Source of the DNA: Sequoia sempervirens
Lineage: Eukaryota; Streptophyta; Pinopsida; Cupressales; Cupressaceae
Assembly (NCBI GenBank): GCA_007258455.2
Contig: VDFB02000001.1
Location: 17,480,162 to 17,544,161 of the forward strand
Length of the DNA stretch: 64,000 nucleotides
Direction of reading: 5' to 3'
Shown in pieces: positions 34,057-45,689 of the stretch. The notes below the pieces were generated by a model that saw nothing but the letters and a program-made list of their open reading frames with translations, was not told the origin of the DNA and made no database searches. How positions within the stretch are numbered: position 1 is the stretch's first letter; every line of letters starts with the position of its first letter. A program made the translations under genes and the position numbers.

Positions 34057-35392
34057 CTATGTGTCCATCCAAAGAAAGCATCTCATGGGTAGATGGAGTC
34101 TATGTGTTATATGGATATGATCATCATTTGTGACATCTTGTATATATTGGAGAGTGCCCATTAGATCATTGTAGTATCTCAGAGATGCAAATTCTTGATC
34201 TTCAAATATTTCAAAATTGCTTTCGACATGCTTTGGATCAAGTTCTTGACATGGGTCAATTTTAAAGGATGAATTGCTTACAAAGGGTACTTTGATATCT
34301 TCATTAGGTATGGAAAGTGGCTCAATATACTCTTGAGCTTTGAGTGGATTTGGATCAAGTGTGGAGTTGAGGATTCCTTCAATATCTTCAACCATGAGAT
34401 CAAAGCATCTTAATATGTCTTGGAAAGGACCATTGCTAGACTTTGGTGAAATATGATGATCATGCTTTGGAATAAATTCTTGAGATATGTCCTCTAACTC
34501 ATTAGATGATGTAGAGACATTGTCAAAATGATCATTGGTGGATGGATCTTGGATTATGTCAATAGGATCAAAAAATGTTAACACTCCTTGAAATAGATCA
34601 TTGTAGGATATTGTTGAGGGGTTTTTATCATAACTAAAAAGTGACTCTTGATGTATGTTGATTTGATCATTGGATGAGGTAGAAACATCTTCAAGGTTCT
34701 CATTGATGGATTGATCTTGATCATTGTTTTCAACAATTGTGGTGGTGAAATTGTCACTGCTATCACTAGTGGTGGAATCTTGATCATTTTCCTCAATAGT
34801 TGTGGTGGAGAGATTGTCACTACTATCATTCGTTGTTGAATCTTGATCATTGTGCTCAACAATTGTGGTGGAGAGATTTTCACTAGTATCATTATTGGTT
34901 GAATCTTGATCATTTTCCTCAATAGCTATTATTCCTTGATTAAGAAGGTCTTGGATGAGATTTTTGAGTTGAATCTAGTTTGATGTTTTATGAATATTTT
35001 CTCTATGATATTGACAATAAGATCTACCCTTATTCCAAGGGAAGTTTATAATAGAGTTGAAATAACTTACTTTGGGAAGAGTGATGAGTTTTGCATTAAC
35101 TAGCTTGTGTAATGCAGGTTCAATAGGCTCTCCCAAAGGAGTGTATTCACATTTGTTACCTTGTGAGATTTGTACTTGTTGAGAAGAATCTTTTCATGAT
35201 TTATTGTGTTGTTGAGGTTGTTGATTTTGATATCCAACTTCTTGAGATTGAAGATATTCTTCTTGATGAGGTGGCAGAGACCACTCAATGTTTTGATGAC
35301 ATGGTTTAACCAATGTGGGAGTGTGTAGATTTTTGGGTGGAGATGTTGCTTGGTGACATGAATCAACAAATTTTCAGGTATAGTAATTTGAT
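34057..35392 (-). pseudogene. Gag-like ORF with CxYHR motif and 21-codon repeats, minus strand
   Basis: Reading leftwards from about 35392, the frame encodes a Gln-rich part, then EPIEPALHKLVNAKLITLPK and NKGRSYCQYHRENIHKTSN (35026 to about 34970), a Cys/His motif typical of plant Tat-type gag. After a TAG comes LKNLIQDLLNQG. Three 63-bp (21-codon) repeats with the core NDQDSTT..S.DNLSTT (34722-34910) follow, and then an open acidic stretch to 34057 (SSNELEDISQEFIPKHD). No pol domains are nearby. Probably the gag of another non-autonomous Ty3/gypsy-like element; its LTRs were not found. Confidence 0.65.
34722..34910 (-). repeat. Three 63-bp in-frame tandem repeats
   Basis: Units start at 34722, 34785 and 34848 (each ttgatcatt... 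to ...gaatc), with a partial fourth at 34911. Each is exactly 63 bp, so the reading frame is kept. In protein they give a 21-residue acidic Ser/Thr/Asn-rich unit. Confidence 0.85.
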
Positions 35393-35393
35393 T

Positions 35394-36080
35394 TCACAAA
35401 ATTTGTTCTTGATTTTGATCTTGATACCCTTGATATAGTTTATTTGATTGTTGGTCAAGCATATTTGGAATATACACTTGTGGTATTTGTATGGGATCAT
35501 GGAAAAATTGATTTTGCACAATGTTCTGATTTTGGATGATGTTTAGATTTTGTATTGTAGGTTGGTATTGAACATTGTTATGGTTGGGAAACATATTGCT
35601 TTGATTTAGGTAACCTTGATTTTTCATGGTGTTACCTTGACTTGGATCAATAAATTAAGTTGTTAACATATTGTTTGGACTTTGAACAACATTGGTATGG
35701 TTTCCAAACATATCTATCACATATTTTACCAAGTGTGGATCTGATATGTTCATGTTTGGTAAGTTTGTACTTGGTATATTAACATTTGGCATGTATTGAC
35801 TTGATGGGATAATTTCATTTTGTTGAAGACTCATGCATTGATTGTTTGGCTGCTGGATTTGTAGGTTTTTACTTTGATTTAAATCTACTATAGGGAAATG
35901 TGTTCCAAAATTTAGATTGTGAATACTCAAATTTATTGTATCATTGAGGTTTTTAGGATATAATGATCCCATGTATGGATTGTATAAATGTGAGTTTTGA
36001 TAATCAATGGGTATTGTAAGGCTTTGATAGTTTGGTTGACTTAGATCAATCATGAGATATGAACCAAATTTATATTCCAT
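35394..36080 (-). pseudogene. N-terminal part of the minus-strand gag-like ORF
   Basis: A 141-codon open stretch from the ATG at 36080 (MEYKFGSYLMIDLSQPNYQS) is rich in Asn, Gln, Pro and Tyr, followed by a second open stretch to 35394. Low-complexity N-termini of this kind are common in plant Ty3/gypsy gags. No capsid fold could be recognised by eye. Continuity with the segment below 35392 needs at least one frameshift. Confidence 0.5.
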
Positions 36081-37382
36081 GTTTTTCTTGTTTTTTTACC
36101 TTGATGACCTCTAAGGAATTTAGGACCAATGATTAGATGAAAGGTGAAAGGGGTGAATGATATGGGTGTTTGAACTTTTTGAGAACTTTAGGTCAATACT
36201 AGACTTAGGGTTTTGATTTTGATGTTTGGATTTTGGATAATGAACTTGTTAATCCTTAGATGGACTTGTGATCTTGGGATAAATTTGTTCAAAGGATTGA
36301 TAATTTAACTAAATGTATGAAAAATGATGCATTCACACACACCTAACTAAACAAGGTGATTTTGATTTGGTTTAAATGATTTACCCATTTCTAGCATAAT
36401 GAAGTTTCCAAAGCTATAAAGAAGTTGTTTGTGGGATGGATTTTCATATATGTTTTGAGGATGGATGGAGTTGTTTGATTTGATCCTAAATGAACCTAAG
36501 AGGGACTTTGTTTACAAGACCAAGATACTGAAGAACATGCCTTAGCCTATGAGTAGTTCAAACCAAAAGATCAATTTTTTGATTGGAAGACCATAAGATA
36601 AAAGATAACAAGCACATGTGTGGGGTTCAATTGTCTTAGTCTTAGTTAATGAATTTATTTTACCACATCCACTTTTCTTACTTAAATTTCAAATTGAATA
36701 TCTGTCTTAACTCCTTTTCATTCCACAAAGTCCATTATGTGAAAATCAACAAATCAAGGCCATAGTTTTACTAGGTTGACTTTGGAGAGAAAAAATTGAG
36801 ATATGGGCCTAAATATTTAGAAGTCTCTAAGGATAAAATCCCTAGGGATAATCAATAATAATTGGTCCCTTCAAGGATATTTGTTCTTCCAAAGGGTTTG
36901 AAATTTTGATGACTTGTTGAATGCTCTTTTAAAATTTTGAGATCCAAGAAATGTATTTGACTGACTCAAAAATTTCACAACCCTAGGTTATAAATGGCTA
37001 TACTTGTTGATAACCCACTCAGACTCTCCAAACACTGAGACAAAGTGAACAATTAGAGATTTGGCAACATTATCTCCCCTTCACAAGACACACTTGTCGG
37101 GACCACCAAATATCAAAATCCTAAAGATCCTGATACCTTAAGGATTTATTCTATTTCTACTTTAAATATTACAAATGTGGGGCAGCTTTAGAATGATTGT
37201 TCATGCACCAACAAGTATTTAATGATTTTGTTCTTTAAACAAAGGGTTGTAGTAAGAACATCCAGTTTAGGGGCTACTATGACAAAATCCATCAAGAGGT
37301 CTCCTAACGCTTGGAAAAAGGGCTTTATGCATCATAGAGATACTAGGGGAGAGCTATCATATTGCTTCCCATTGATTGTAAA
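36081..37382. other. No recognisable gene
   Basis: Presumed 5' untranslated region or LTR of the minus-strand gag-like element. No LTR partner, primer site or protein match could be established. Confidence 0.35.
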
Positions 37383-38182
37383 GGGTATGTGGAGGATCAT
37401 CATGGAAAAAATAGGCCCTTAAGTGGCAAAAAATTCAAAAAAATCAGAGTTAGGCAACTTGACATAAAAATTTGAATAAGTTATCTATATTATTTCAAAA
37501 ATATGTAAGAATAGAAGTTGTAGAAAATTAAATGCAGTTTCTAAACTACTAGGTTTATTTAAAACTAAATAAATCTATTTGGTGAAAATTTGAAATTTCA
37601 ATGTAGTAGTACTTAAGTATCAAGGAAAAAATAAGTAGGTATGTGTCTGACCACCCTAACCACAATAAAATGATAATATTTTTTTATAAAATTTTAGATA
37701 TAAGTAGAGGAATGATGTTTCAATGTGATGCATATTTTTTTGTAATTTTTTTCCAAGTAAATAATTAATTATGAATTTTTTATTACAACTTTTTAAAAAT
37801 ATAAATTTTTTGTATGTCTAACCACCTTAACTTGGTCAAAACTTCAGTAAGTTCATTTTCTTTTTTTTAATCCTATAGTATACGAAGCATAGAATGTGAC
37901 ACATGTTTTAGAATCAAAAAATATGATACCATTTGAAAGTTATAGATGTTTTTCAATCAGCCTATCAATCAAGACTTTAGTCGTAATTCAAATAGAAAAT
38001 GAATAATAATAATTTATTAAATTCAAAGTAAAGCATAATTTATATTGGTGGAAATCTGAGAATCTCCTTTAAAACCCTTTAAATTTCATCAATTTTGGGT
38101 AAAAAGAAATTCGTCAGCCGCATACCATACATATACCCATCATAACACTAGTTTTTGGCCCATCATGATCCTACACATACCC
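37383..38182 (-). mobile_element. TIR element, 800 bp, copy 2 (inverted relative to copy 1)
   Basis: Ends GGGTATGTGGAGGATCATCA and (reversed) GGGTATGTGTAGGATCATGA, matching copy 1 at 18515-19299 in opposite orientation. The interiors also align, for example the gttaggcaacttgacataaa stretch and its complement. It is flanked by a perfect 4-bp repeat TAAA (37379-37382 and 38183-38186). Non-coding. Confidence 0.82.
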
Positions 38183-38186
38183 TAAA

Positions 38187-39195
38187 CTTTCCTTGCAATC
38201 AAAAAAATATATAGCGGTTCGAAAGAGCTTGGATTTAGCTTGTTATTGTTTGGGTTGATCCCTCCTTTTGAATTATGGAGGTAGGCCTTATAAAGATAAA
38301 TACAAATGAAGAAGTACATTTGTAGTTTGATCGCCTAGCTTGTGTAAAACACTAGAACGGAACACATCCAATGCCTTTCCTTCATACTAGCATGATTGTT
38401 CAGTTTTAGATCCAAATCAAAATGTGTGGATGATTTTAGACCACCAATGTCAATAGATTTCTTTTGATTCTCAAGATCGTTGAGAGGTGCAAGAGAAGTG
38501 CATACACATTCAAATGACACAAATTGCAAAAAATCACAAAAAAATGAAGGCACAAATTCTTTTTAAACCCAAACTATATATGAATTCTTTTTAAAGAACC
38601 AAGCTAAATGTGAGTTTGTTTTGTTCAATTTTAACCCAAAATAAAATTCTAGTATTTTTCTAATGTTCAATTTTAACTAACTTGAAAGTTTAAATCAATG
38701 GTTAATTTTAAACCCAAAAATGAAGTGAGTTGTCTTGAAATAGAAAAAAAAAGTAATACATTCCCTAGACTATTACAATAAGCATTTAAAAAATTATTTT
38801 TCAAGTTCAAGTTCAATTCCTACTTCCAACTCAAATATGTTTGTTATTGCTTAATTCCAATGCCCAATTCTAGTGCCATTGGTTCTTTATGCAAGCCCTC
38901 CCTGACTTCTACCCTTCAAATGCCACACCCTGTGAAACAAAAAGAAATTTTGACCTTTTTTAGTTGTTGATAAAATAAATGACCGTACATCAAGTGGATG
39001 TGTTTTATGGGTATTGATATTGGCAAACAGTAATAATAGCAAATAAGTCATTAAAAAAAATATTGATAGACAACAATAATGGCAATAATGGCATGTGAAT
39101 ATTAAAGAATATATCATCCATTGCTTATGGCCTAAGTCATGAAAGAAATAGCAATAATAGCATACTCGCACAAATTTTCTAAACTTACATTGGTG
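38187..39195. other. No recognisable gene
   Basis: AT-rich flank between the TIR element and LARD-A. Short ORFs look random. The last five bases, tggtg (39191-39195), are the probable target copy for LARD-A. Confidence 0.4.
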
Positions 39196-39639
39196 TGCAC
39201 CATAGAAAAAGGGACCCTTTTCTTGACATGGGAATAGTTCATGATAAACTGGGCTTAATGAGGCCTTGATTCAAGTGTTGTGAGGAATTTAATGCATCCA
39301 CACTAAGTCTTGGACCTTTGCAAAATGAATAACATGCTTTTATTGATGTCTTGTGAAGGTGTTGTGAAGTGTTGTAAAACACTTCTACCCTTTTCTAGAC
39401 TCTATTGACATAAAAATCACCTTTTCATCACTTATCAAGTCCTATTTTGAAGTGTTGTAAAGTCTTGTAACAAGATTTATCACTTTTCTAGGCACAATTT
39501 CACTATTTACACCTTTCTTATGCTTTATTTGACCCCTTTATGCCCTCATAAGGCTTAATTAAGTGTGTTTTTGAATATACACCTAACAAATAACATTAAA
39601 TGTGACTTAATTCCTGACACCCACATTCAAATCCAAGGT

Positions 39640-39673
39640 GGGACCCATTCACCATGGGTGGTGAATGAGTCCC
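39640..39673 (+). repeat. 34-nt dyad, LARD-A 5' LTR copy 1, loop TGGG
   Basis: Arms GGGACCCATTCACCA and TGGTGAATGAGTCCC. Lies upstream of the TATA box. Confidence 0.85.
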
Positions 39674-39782
39674 TCTTTGCTCCAAATTCAAAATATTTCA
39701 AATTTCCTTTTAGGTTTTTATTCAAAATTACTTGATGTTAGCCTGCCATGAGCTATCAATGGGTTAATAAGGCACAAGTGTG

Positions 39783-39789
39783 TATAAAA
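39783..39789 (+). promoter_or_regulatory. LTR TATA box of LARD-A (5')
   Basis: TATAAAA; the 3' LTR counterpart is TATAAATA at 44627-44634, and LARD-B has TATAAATA at 47237 and 52259. Confidence 0.6.
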
Positions 39790-40326
39790 TTTTTTGTGTC
39801 TCCTCATTTTACATCTTCTACATTCACCTAATTCATTCTTCATTAATCATCCATCATTCTTCCATCTCAAGTCAAGTAACTTAGGGTTTCATCATTACAA
39901 GTCTCCAAGATATCAATTTTCAGACAATCAAGGGTAGATTCTTTATATTTTGTTGCAAACATTCAAGATCAATCATCATGGGAAGGTAATTAACTCCATA
40001 ATTGATTGTTTCATTCCATTTTTACATCATTTTTGTTTAATTACCTAGAAGGGGTTTGACCAAGGCAAACCCCCATGCCTAAACATCCAATTTTTCTTTA
40101 TCTTGTCTTGCATGTTTGGAGATTTAGGACTCTTGGAAGCTTGGAAATAATTAAAGATCAAGTTACAAGGCTTCTCATGTCTTCTATTTATTCAACAAGT
40201 CAAAGTATCAACAAAATATCACTTTCAGACCCATAAATCTGAGTTTCATAAGCATACACTTGTAGAGAATCAAAGTGCAGATTGAGAGCTCCAGATTCCA
40301 CTTTTGAGCATTCAGAAATTCAAAAG

Positions 40327-40360
40327 TGGACTCATTCTTCATGAGTGGTGAATGTGTCCC
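40327..40360 (+). repeat. 34-nt dyad, LARD-A 5' LTR copy 2, loop TGAG
   Basis: Arms TGGACTCATTCTTCA and TGGTGAATGTGTCCC. Downstream of the TATA box, so within the predicted transcript. Confidence 0.8.
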
Positions 40361-40441
40361 ACTTCCAGGTCAATTTTGAGTTTTTTGCATTTTTAGATAC
40401 TCTTTTGTTTGAAATGGGTTCTAGCTTATTTTTGCAAAACT

Positions 40442-40475
40442 GGGACTGATTCGCCCAGAATGGTGAATGAGTCCC
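40442..40475 (+). repeat. 34-nt dyad, LARD-A 5' LTR copy 3, loop AGAA
   Basis: Arms GGGACTGATTCGCCC and TGGTGAATGAGTCCC. The left arm keeps the CpG. Confidence 0.83.
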
Positions 40476-40830
40476 ACCAGGCCTGAAAATTAGCATCAAC
40501 AACATTTCAGAAGCAATTTCCAGCCTTCATCAAGATTCCAAGTGCACGCTTTTAGTTTGGTTCATTTTTGTTAATTTTTGCATTCATTTCTAATTCTTCT
40601 ATGCATATCACAACGTGTTTTCAAACAAGTCACATTTCTTAGGTTTTGCATACTTAATCAATCAATTTTATCTTCTAGTTGCATTTAGTCTTAACTTCAT
40701 CATACATTGCATAATTTGAGTGAACCACCTAGATTTTGGGTGTGGGATCTATCTCTTTTCATTAGGTGAAAGACCCTAATTGAGTAAAAGAGACCTAACA
40801 TTTGTAGTCCCAAAAATCTATGGTTCATTT

Positions 40831-40842
40831 TGGTGAACCTGC
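40831..40842 (+). other. Probable primer-binding site of LARD-A
   Basis: tggtgaacctgc starts three bases after the LTR end. LARD-B has tggtgaactcta in the same place. The first eight bases match the complement of a plant tRNA-Trp 3' end (TGGTGAACCCGACG, from memory); beyond that the match is poor. Confidence 0.5.
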
Positions 40843-41100
40843 TTTTCAAACACTTTTTTTTTTTTTTGGAGTCTTTCATCATAGATATAACCTTGCATTG
40901 ATCCTACATTAGAACTTGCATGAATTCATTTGCATACTAGGTTTTACATTTTGTATTCATAGAAAAGTTCATTGTAGGCATCTCCATTAATTTAATTTTT
41001 CTAATTTTTTGCATTCTTCACTTAGTTCTGCATCATATCACTTAGAAACCATAAAAAAACCCCTAAAAATTTTCTGAAAATTCTAAAAAAGGTCCATAAT

Positions 41101-41134
41101 TGGACTCATTCACCACCCTGGGCGAATCAGCCCC
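41101..41134 (+). repeat. 34-nt dyad, LARD-A leader copy, loop CCCT
   Basis: Arms TGGACTCATTCACCA and GGGCGAATCAGCCCC. Starts 270 nt after the start of the primer site, the same distance as in LARD-B. Confidence 0.82.
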
Positions 41135-41376
41135 TTTTGACCCCTAAAACTACATTTTACAAAACTGAAAACTCTATTTTTAAGCTTCTGTTGGGTTCCT
41201 TAACCTACCTATATCAGTTAATTGCATTTCTGTAACATCGATTTCACTAGCTCTCACTTAAAATAGTTCATTTCATGCATTTTTTAATTTCACTTTTGCA
41301 TTCATAACATATCATTTTCAGATTATGGCATTGTGTAAATAGAAAAATAGCTTGTAAGTAAAAACTGAAAATTGCA

Positions 41377-42905
41377 TTGCATTGTACTTTCTTTAATTTT
41401 AGCATTTTTTCTTTGAAAAGATATGCTCTTGATTTGATTAAACATGGATTTAATAAGAATAATATTCCCTCTTATGAGTTTTCTTTTTATTACCACAATG
41501 AGGAATTTAAAAAACATAATCAAACCATTAATACAATCCTTAATCTTACATTTCCCATTGGTGAGAATGGTAGTGTTGGCAATCATAACAATCATACTTG
41601 TTCTTCTCTCGATACCTCTCCTATTCATGATGAAGGTATCCTAGTGCAAGAAGTTACAAGCCTTGAGGGTCTTGATTGTCCTTCTCCTTATTCCCGTTTG
41701 GACAATGTTAGACAACAAGAACATTAGATGATAGACACATTCCTAAACATTGCCTTACCAAGTCTCCATGGTCATAACAATCAAACTTGTTCATCTCCTA
41801 ATATCCCTCCTCTATGTAAATAGGATAGGTTGGTGTTAGATGATATCCTTATTAGGAATCATGACACCCTCGATCCTCCCTTCCCTAATGCTCCACCCAT
41901 TTGGGAAAACCTATTTGAAAATCATAATGGTCCTTCTCTTGATGCCTCTCCTACTTGTGATGAAGCTACTTTACAAACCTCAAACTTGGATGAACATATT
42001 ACAAGATCTCCTAGTAGGGTAGATAATATGGAACAAGAGAATGAGACCTTAGAAAAAACTAATTAATTATCAATTATGAAATACATTCAACCATTAATAA
42101 CTCCCTTCATTGCGATGAAGTTATTTTAAATGAACCAAAAATTAATTGTCAAGAACATGTGGCTTGTTGCTCTCCTAAAATGTTTCCTCCTAAGAACAAT
42201 AGGTACTAGACTATGACAACAATAATAATGTGTCTTCCTTCACTCAACAAGTGGTTCTCAATTTTCCTCCCTTAGAGATACATCAAACCAAACCCACTGA
42301 GGTTATGAATGCACAAGTGTCCATTAGATCCCCTTTAATCAATGGACCTCATACATACCCCATGAGACATATTAACAACTCTCTCATCCTCTACCCACCT
42401 TCATTCAACAATCTCACACAAAATACACTTACATCACCTTCAATCATCGTTCATCCTGAACTCCTCGACACCAATGGTCTTGAACATCATCCTTTACCAA
42501 ACATTGAACACACACCTAAAACTTCACTTAATGTCAATTTCATCTTTTAAAATGTTCATAATTTGAATCCATTAGATTGTATACCTTCCTATAATAGGGA
42601 GAATAAAATCTCACAATCTAGAGAAACTTGTGTAAGTATGACATCCAATACTAAGCAAAATACGTCTATGAAACAAATCACAAGACCACCTTCCAGCTTT
42701 GATCAAGAAGATATCTTGTCAAGACTCCTCCAAGATCACTTGATCACTCTCCCTCCAAGAACTCGAAAGAAATGCTCTTACAAGACTTCATTCTGTGCAT
42801 ATCATAGAGTTCATGGAAACTCCACTAATGAATGTAATGATTTGAGTAACAAAATCCAACATTTTTAGGAGTTTGGTAAACTTCCCTATATGGGGGCACC
42901 TAATT
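41377..42905 (+). pseudogene. Gag-like ORF of LARD-A
   Basis: One frame from 41377 to 42066 has few stops and encodes repeated His/Asn/Ser-rich segments (NHNNHTCSSLDTSPIHDEG, later NHNGPSLDASPTCDEA in a similar pattern). A frameshift before 42230 leads to a second part containing FDQEDILSRLLQDHLITLPP and SFCAYHRVHGNSTNECNDLS (42791-42844), a Cys/His motif like that of plant Ty3/gypsy gags, ending near MGAPNSSN at about 42905. No capsid core is obvious. Likely a nucleic-acid-binding gag-like protein; this copy is interrupted. Confidence 0.6.
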
Positions 42906-43247
42906 CCTCTAATTGACATTGATTTTCACTCTAGCATACATACCATCATCCATTCCAGACTCACCTTTATCCTACACTAAGTGGGGACAAGAGGTTAGAC
43001 AACCTTTTCCTCATATTTCACTTGTGGTTGCCTCCTTTAGCTAGTCGTTAACCTTTCATGAATGTATAAGAGCAAGCTTGGGACGTGGATGATGTTCCTT
43101 AAGTTGGCTTGCATATGACATACTTCCCTTTTTCTTTAAGTAGCTTATTGGAAACATATGACTTGGCATTGGGCTTTCTGAGTACGCTCTCATATCCTCT
43201 TCTTCTACTTTAAAGCAATAGCTTATAGTCCTAGTGCTCGCAACCAC

Positions 43248-43262
43248 TTTAAAGTGGGGGCA
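43248..43262 (+). other. Internal purine tract resembling the polypurine tract
   Basis: aaagtgggggcatac, preceded by cttt. Nearly the same as the tract at the 3' LTR (44026) and conserved in LARD-B near 50758. Confidence 0.45.
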
Positions 43263-44025
43263 TACATCACCACTAACATTTCATTATGTTATTTTCTTTT
43301 TCTTGCAATTTCCTCTCTTGGAAACAAGATGAGATTGTTTGCACTTATCCTCTCTTTGAGACATTGAACATGACATTCCCTAAGATGAGACATTGCATGA
43401 ACTAAGAAAAATCCATTTGAATATTCCTTACACTATTTTGCATTAACAATGTCTATGAGTGTCAAGCATACTAATTTTTTCTTACCTCACAGAGCTCAAA
43501 AATTAGTTTCCTTTGTGGTGCCTTATTAAAGTTATCAAGAGGTATAAATTTGGTATGGTTGATCAAGAAGCCCATTATGAGGCACAACTTTCCCCATAAC
43601 CACCTATGTGTTTGAGTACATACTAATTAGTGTATTTTCTCACCTTTGGGATTTCTCACCCTACAGACAATCAAAAGTACATAACATGGCCCTAGAGTGA
43701 GTATGTTGTGGACTTCTCAATCGATGGAAAACCAAGAGTTCTATCACCCCAGAGTGAGTATGCATTTTCTTTTTAAAACAAACAGCTTAGATCTAATCCA
43801 CAACTAGTTGGACAAATGATCAAAGCTTGATCCACCTTTTCATTTTCATCTTCGTTATTTCCATTGCATGATTTTGTATCTTGATGGTTTGATTTAGGAT
43901 CCTGGATCGTGGGGGATTGCACAACCTACTTTGATCTTTTTCATTCTTTGTCATCTGCACCTGTACACTTGAATCTCTCTTGAATGTGTACTTTAGTGTG
44001 AGTTTGAAGCAAGTTCATCCTCACT

Positions 44026-44040
44026 AAAGTGGGGGCTAAA
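44026..44040 (+). other. Polypurine tract of LARD-A
   Basis: aaagtgggggctaaa directly before the 3' LTR start; plus-strand priming site by position. Confidence 0.65.
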
Positions 44041-44483
44041 TGCACCATAGAAAAAAGGACCCTTTGCTTGCCATGGGAATAGTTCATGATAAATTCGGCT
44101 TAATGAGGTCTTGATTCAAATGTTTTGAGGCATTTTATGCATCCACACTAAGTCTTGGAGCCTTTCAATTGAATAACATGCTTTTATTGATGTCTTGTGA
44201 AGGTGTTGTGAAGTGTTGTAAAGCACTTATACACTTTTCTAGACTCTATTCACCTAAAAATCACCTTTTCATCACTTATCAAGTCCTATTTTAAAGTGTT
44301 GTAAAGTCTTGTAACAAGATTTCACACTTTTCTAGGCACAATTTCACTATTTACACCTTTCTTATGCTTTATTTGACCCCTTTATGCCCTCATACGGCTT
44401 AATTAAGTGTGTTTTTGAATGTAAACTTGAAAAATAACATTATATGTGACTTAATTCTTGACACCCACATTCAAGTCGAAGGT

Positions 44484-44517
44484 GGAACCCATTCACCATG
44501 GGTGGCGAATGAGTCCC
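44484..44517 (+). repeat. 34-nt dyad, LARD-A 3' LTR copy 1, loop TGGG
   Basis: Arms GGAACCCATTCACCA and TGGCGAATGAGTCCC; the right arm keeps the CpG. Confidence 0.83.
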
Positions 44518-45169
44518 TCTTGGCTTCAAATTCAAAATATTTCAAATTTCCTTTTGGATTTTTATTCAAAATTACTTGATGTCGGCTTGTGATGAGGTAT
44601 CAATGGGTTATTAAGGAACAAGTGTGTATAAATAAGTTTTTTCTCCTCATTTTACATCTTCTACATTCACCTAATTCACTCTTCATTAATCATCCATCAT
44701 GCTTCCATCTCAAGTCAAATAACTTAGGGTTTCATCATTGCAAGTCTCCAAGATATCAATTTTCATACATTCAATGGTATATTCTTCATGTTTTGTTATA
44801 GAAATTCAATATCAATCATCATGGCAAGGTAATCAACTCCATTATTGCATGTTTCATTCCATTTTTACATAATTTTTGTATAATTACCTAAAAGGGGTTT
44901 GACCAAGGAAAACCCCCATACCTTAACATCCAATTTTTGTCTCTCTTGTCTTGTGTGTTTGCAGATTTAGGACTCTTGGAAGTTTGTAAATCATTGAAAA
45001 TCAAGTTGCAAGGTTGCTTAAGTATTTTCTTTGTTCAACAAGTCAAAGTATCAACAAAATCTCACTTTCAAACACGTAAATTAGTGTTTCAGAAGCAAAC
45101 ACCTATAGTGAATCAAAGTGCAGATTGAGAGCTCTAGATTCCACTTTTGAACATTGAAAAATTCAAAAG

Positions 45170-45203
45170 TGGACTCATTCACCATGAGTGGAGAATGAGT
45201 CCC
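45170..45203 (+). repeat. 34-nt dyad, LARD-A 3' LTR copy 2, loop TGAG
   Basis: Arms TGGACTCATTCACCA and TGGAGAATGAGTCCC. Confidence 0.83.
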
Positions 45204-45284
45204 ACTTCTAGGTCAATTTTGAGCTTTTTACATTTTTAGATACCCTTTTGTCTGAAACAGGTTCTAGTTCAGTTTTGCAGAACT

Positions 45285-45318
45285 GAGATTGATTTGCCTA
45301 GAATGGCGAATGAGTCCT
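45285..45318 (+). repeat. 34-nt dyad, LARD-A 3' LTR copy 3, loop AGAA
   Basis: Arms GAGATTGATTTGCCT and TGGCGAATGAGTCCT; left arm decayed. Confidence 0.75.
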
Positions 45319-45689
45319 ACTAGGCTTGAAAATTAGCATCAACAACATTTTAGAATCAATTTCCAGCCTTCATCAAGATTCTAGGTGCACACTTTTAGTT
45401 TGGTTCATTTCTGTTAAGTTTTGCATTCATTTCTAATTCATTTCTGGATATCACAATGTGTTTCCAAACAAGTCACAATTCTTAGGTTTTGCATACTTAA
45501 TCAATCAATTTCATCTTCTAGTTGCATTTAGATCATTGAATTTAGTCTTAAATTCATCATACATTGCATAATTTGAGTGAACCACCTAGATTTTGGGTGT
45601 GGGATCTATCTCTTTTCATTAGTTGAAAGACCCTAATTGAGCAAAAGATACCTAGCATTCCTAGTCACAAAAATCTATTGTTCAAGGTG

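Larger units (their letters stand above)
39196..40827 (+). repeat. 5' LTR of LARD-A (1632 bp)
   Basis: Pairs with 44041-45684. TATA-like TATAAAA at 39783. Contains three dyads (39640, 40327, 40442). Confidence 0.9.
39196..45684 (+). mobile_element. LARD-A: non-autonomous LTR retrotransposon
   Basis: LTRs at 39196-40827 and 44041-45684 begin TGCACCATAG and end GGTTCA/TGTTCA. Flanking pentamers are tggtg and aggtg, one mismatch. The internal 3.2 kb encodes only a gag-like ORF with a CxYHR motif; no protease, RT or integrase is seen. A purine tract aaagtgggggctaaa abuts the 3' LTR. It is related to LARD-B (46652-53289) in LTR, leader and 3' region. Carries seven copies of a 34-nt dyad. Confidence 0.88.
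44041..45684 (+). repeat. 3' LTR of LARD-A (1644 bp)
   Basis: Pairs with 39196-40827. TATA box TATAAATA at 44627-44634. Contains three dyads (44484, 45170, 45285) with nearly the spacing of the 5' LTR. Confidence 0.9.

Noticed and set aside
40831..40842. tggtgaacctgc as an 18S rRNA 3'-end fragment
   Set aside because: The match is about ten bases and does not continue; the position right after the LTR favours a primer site.
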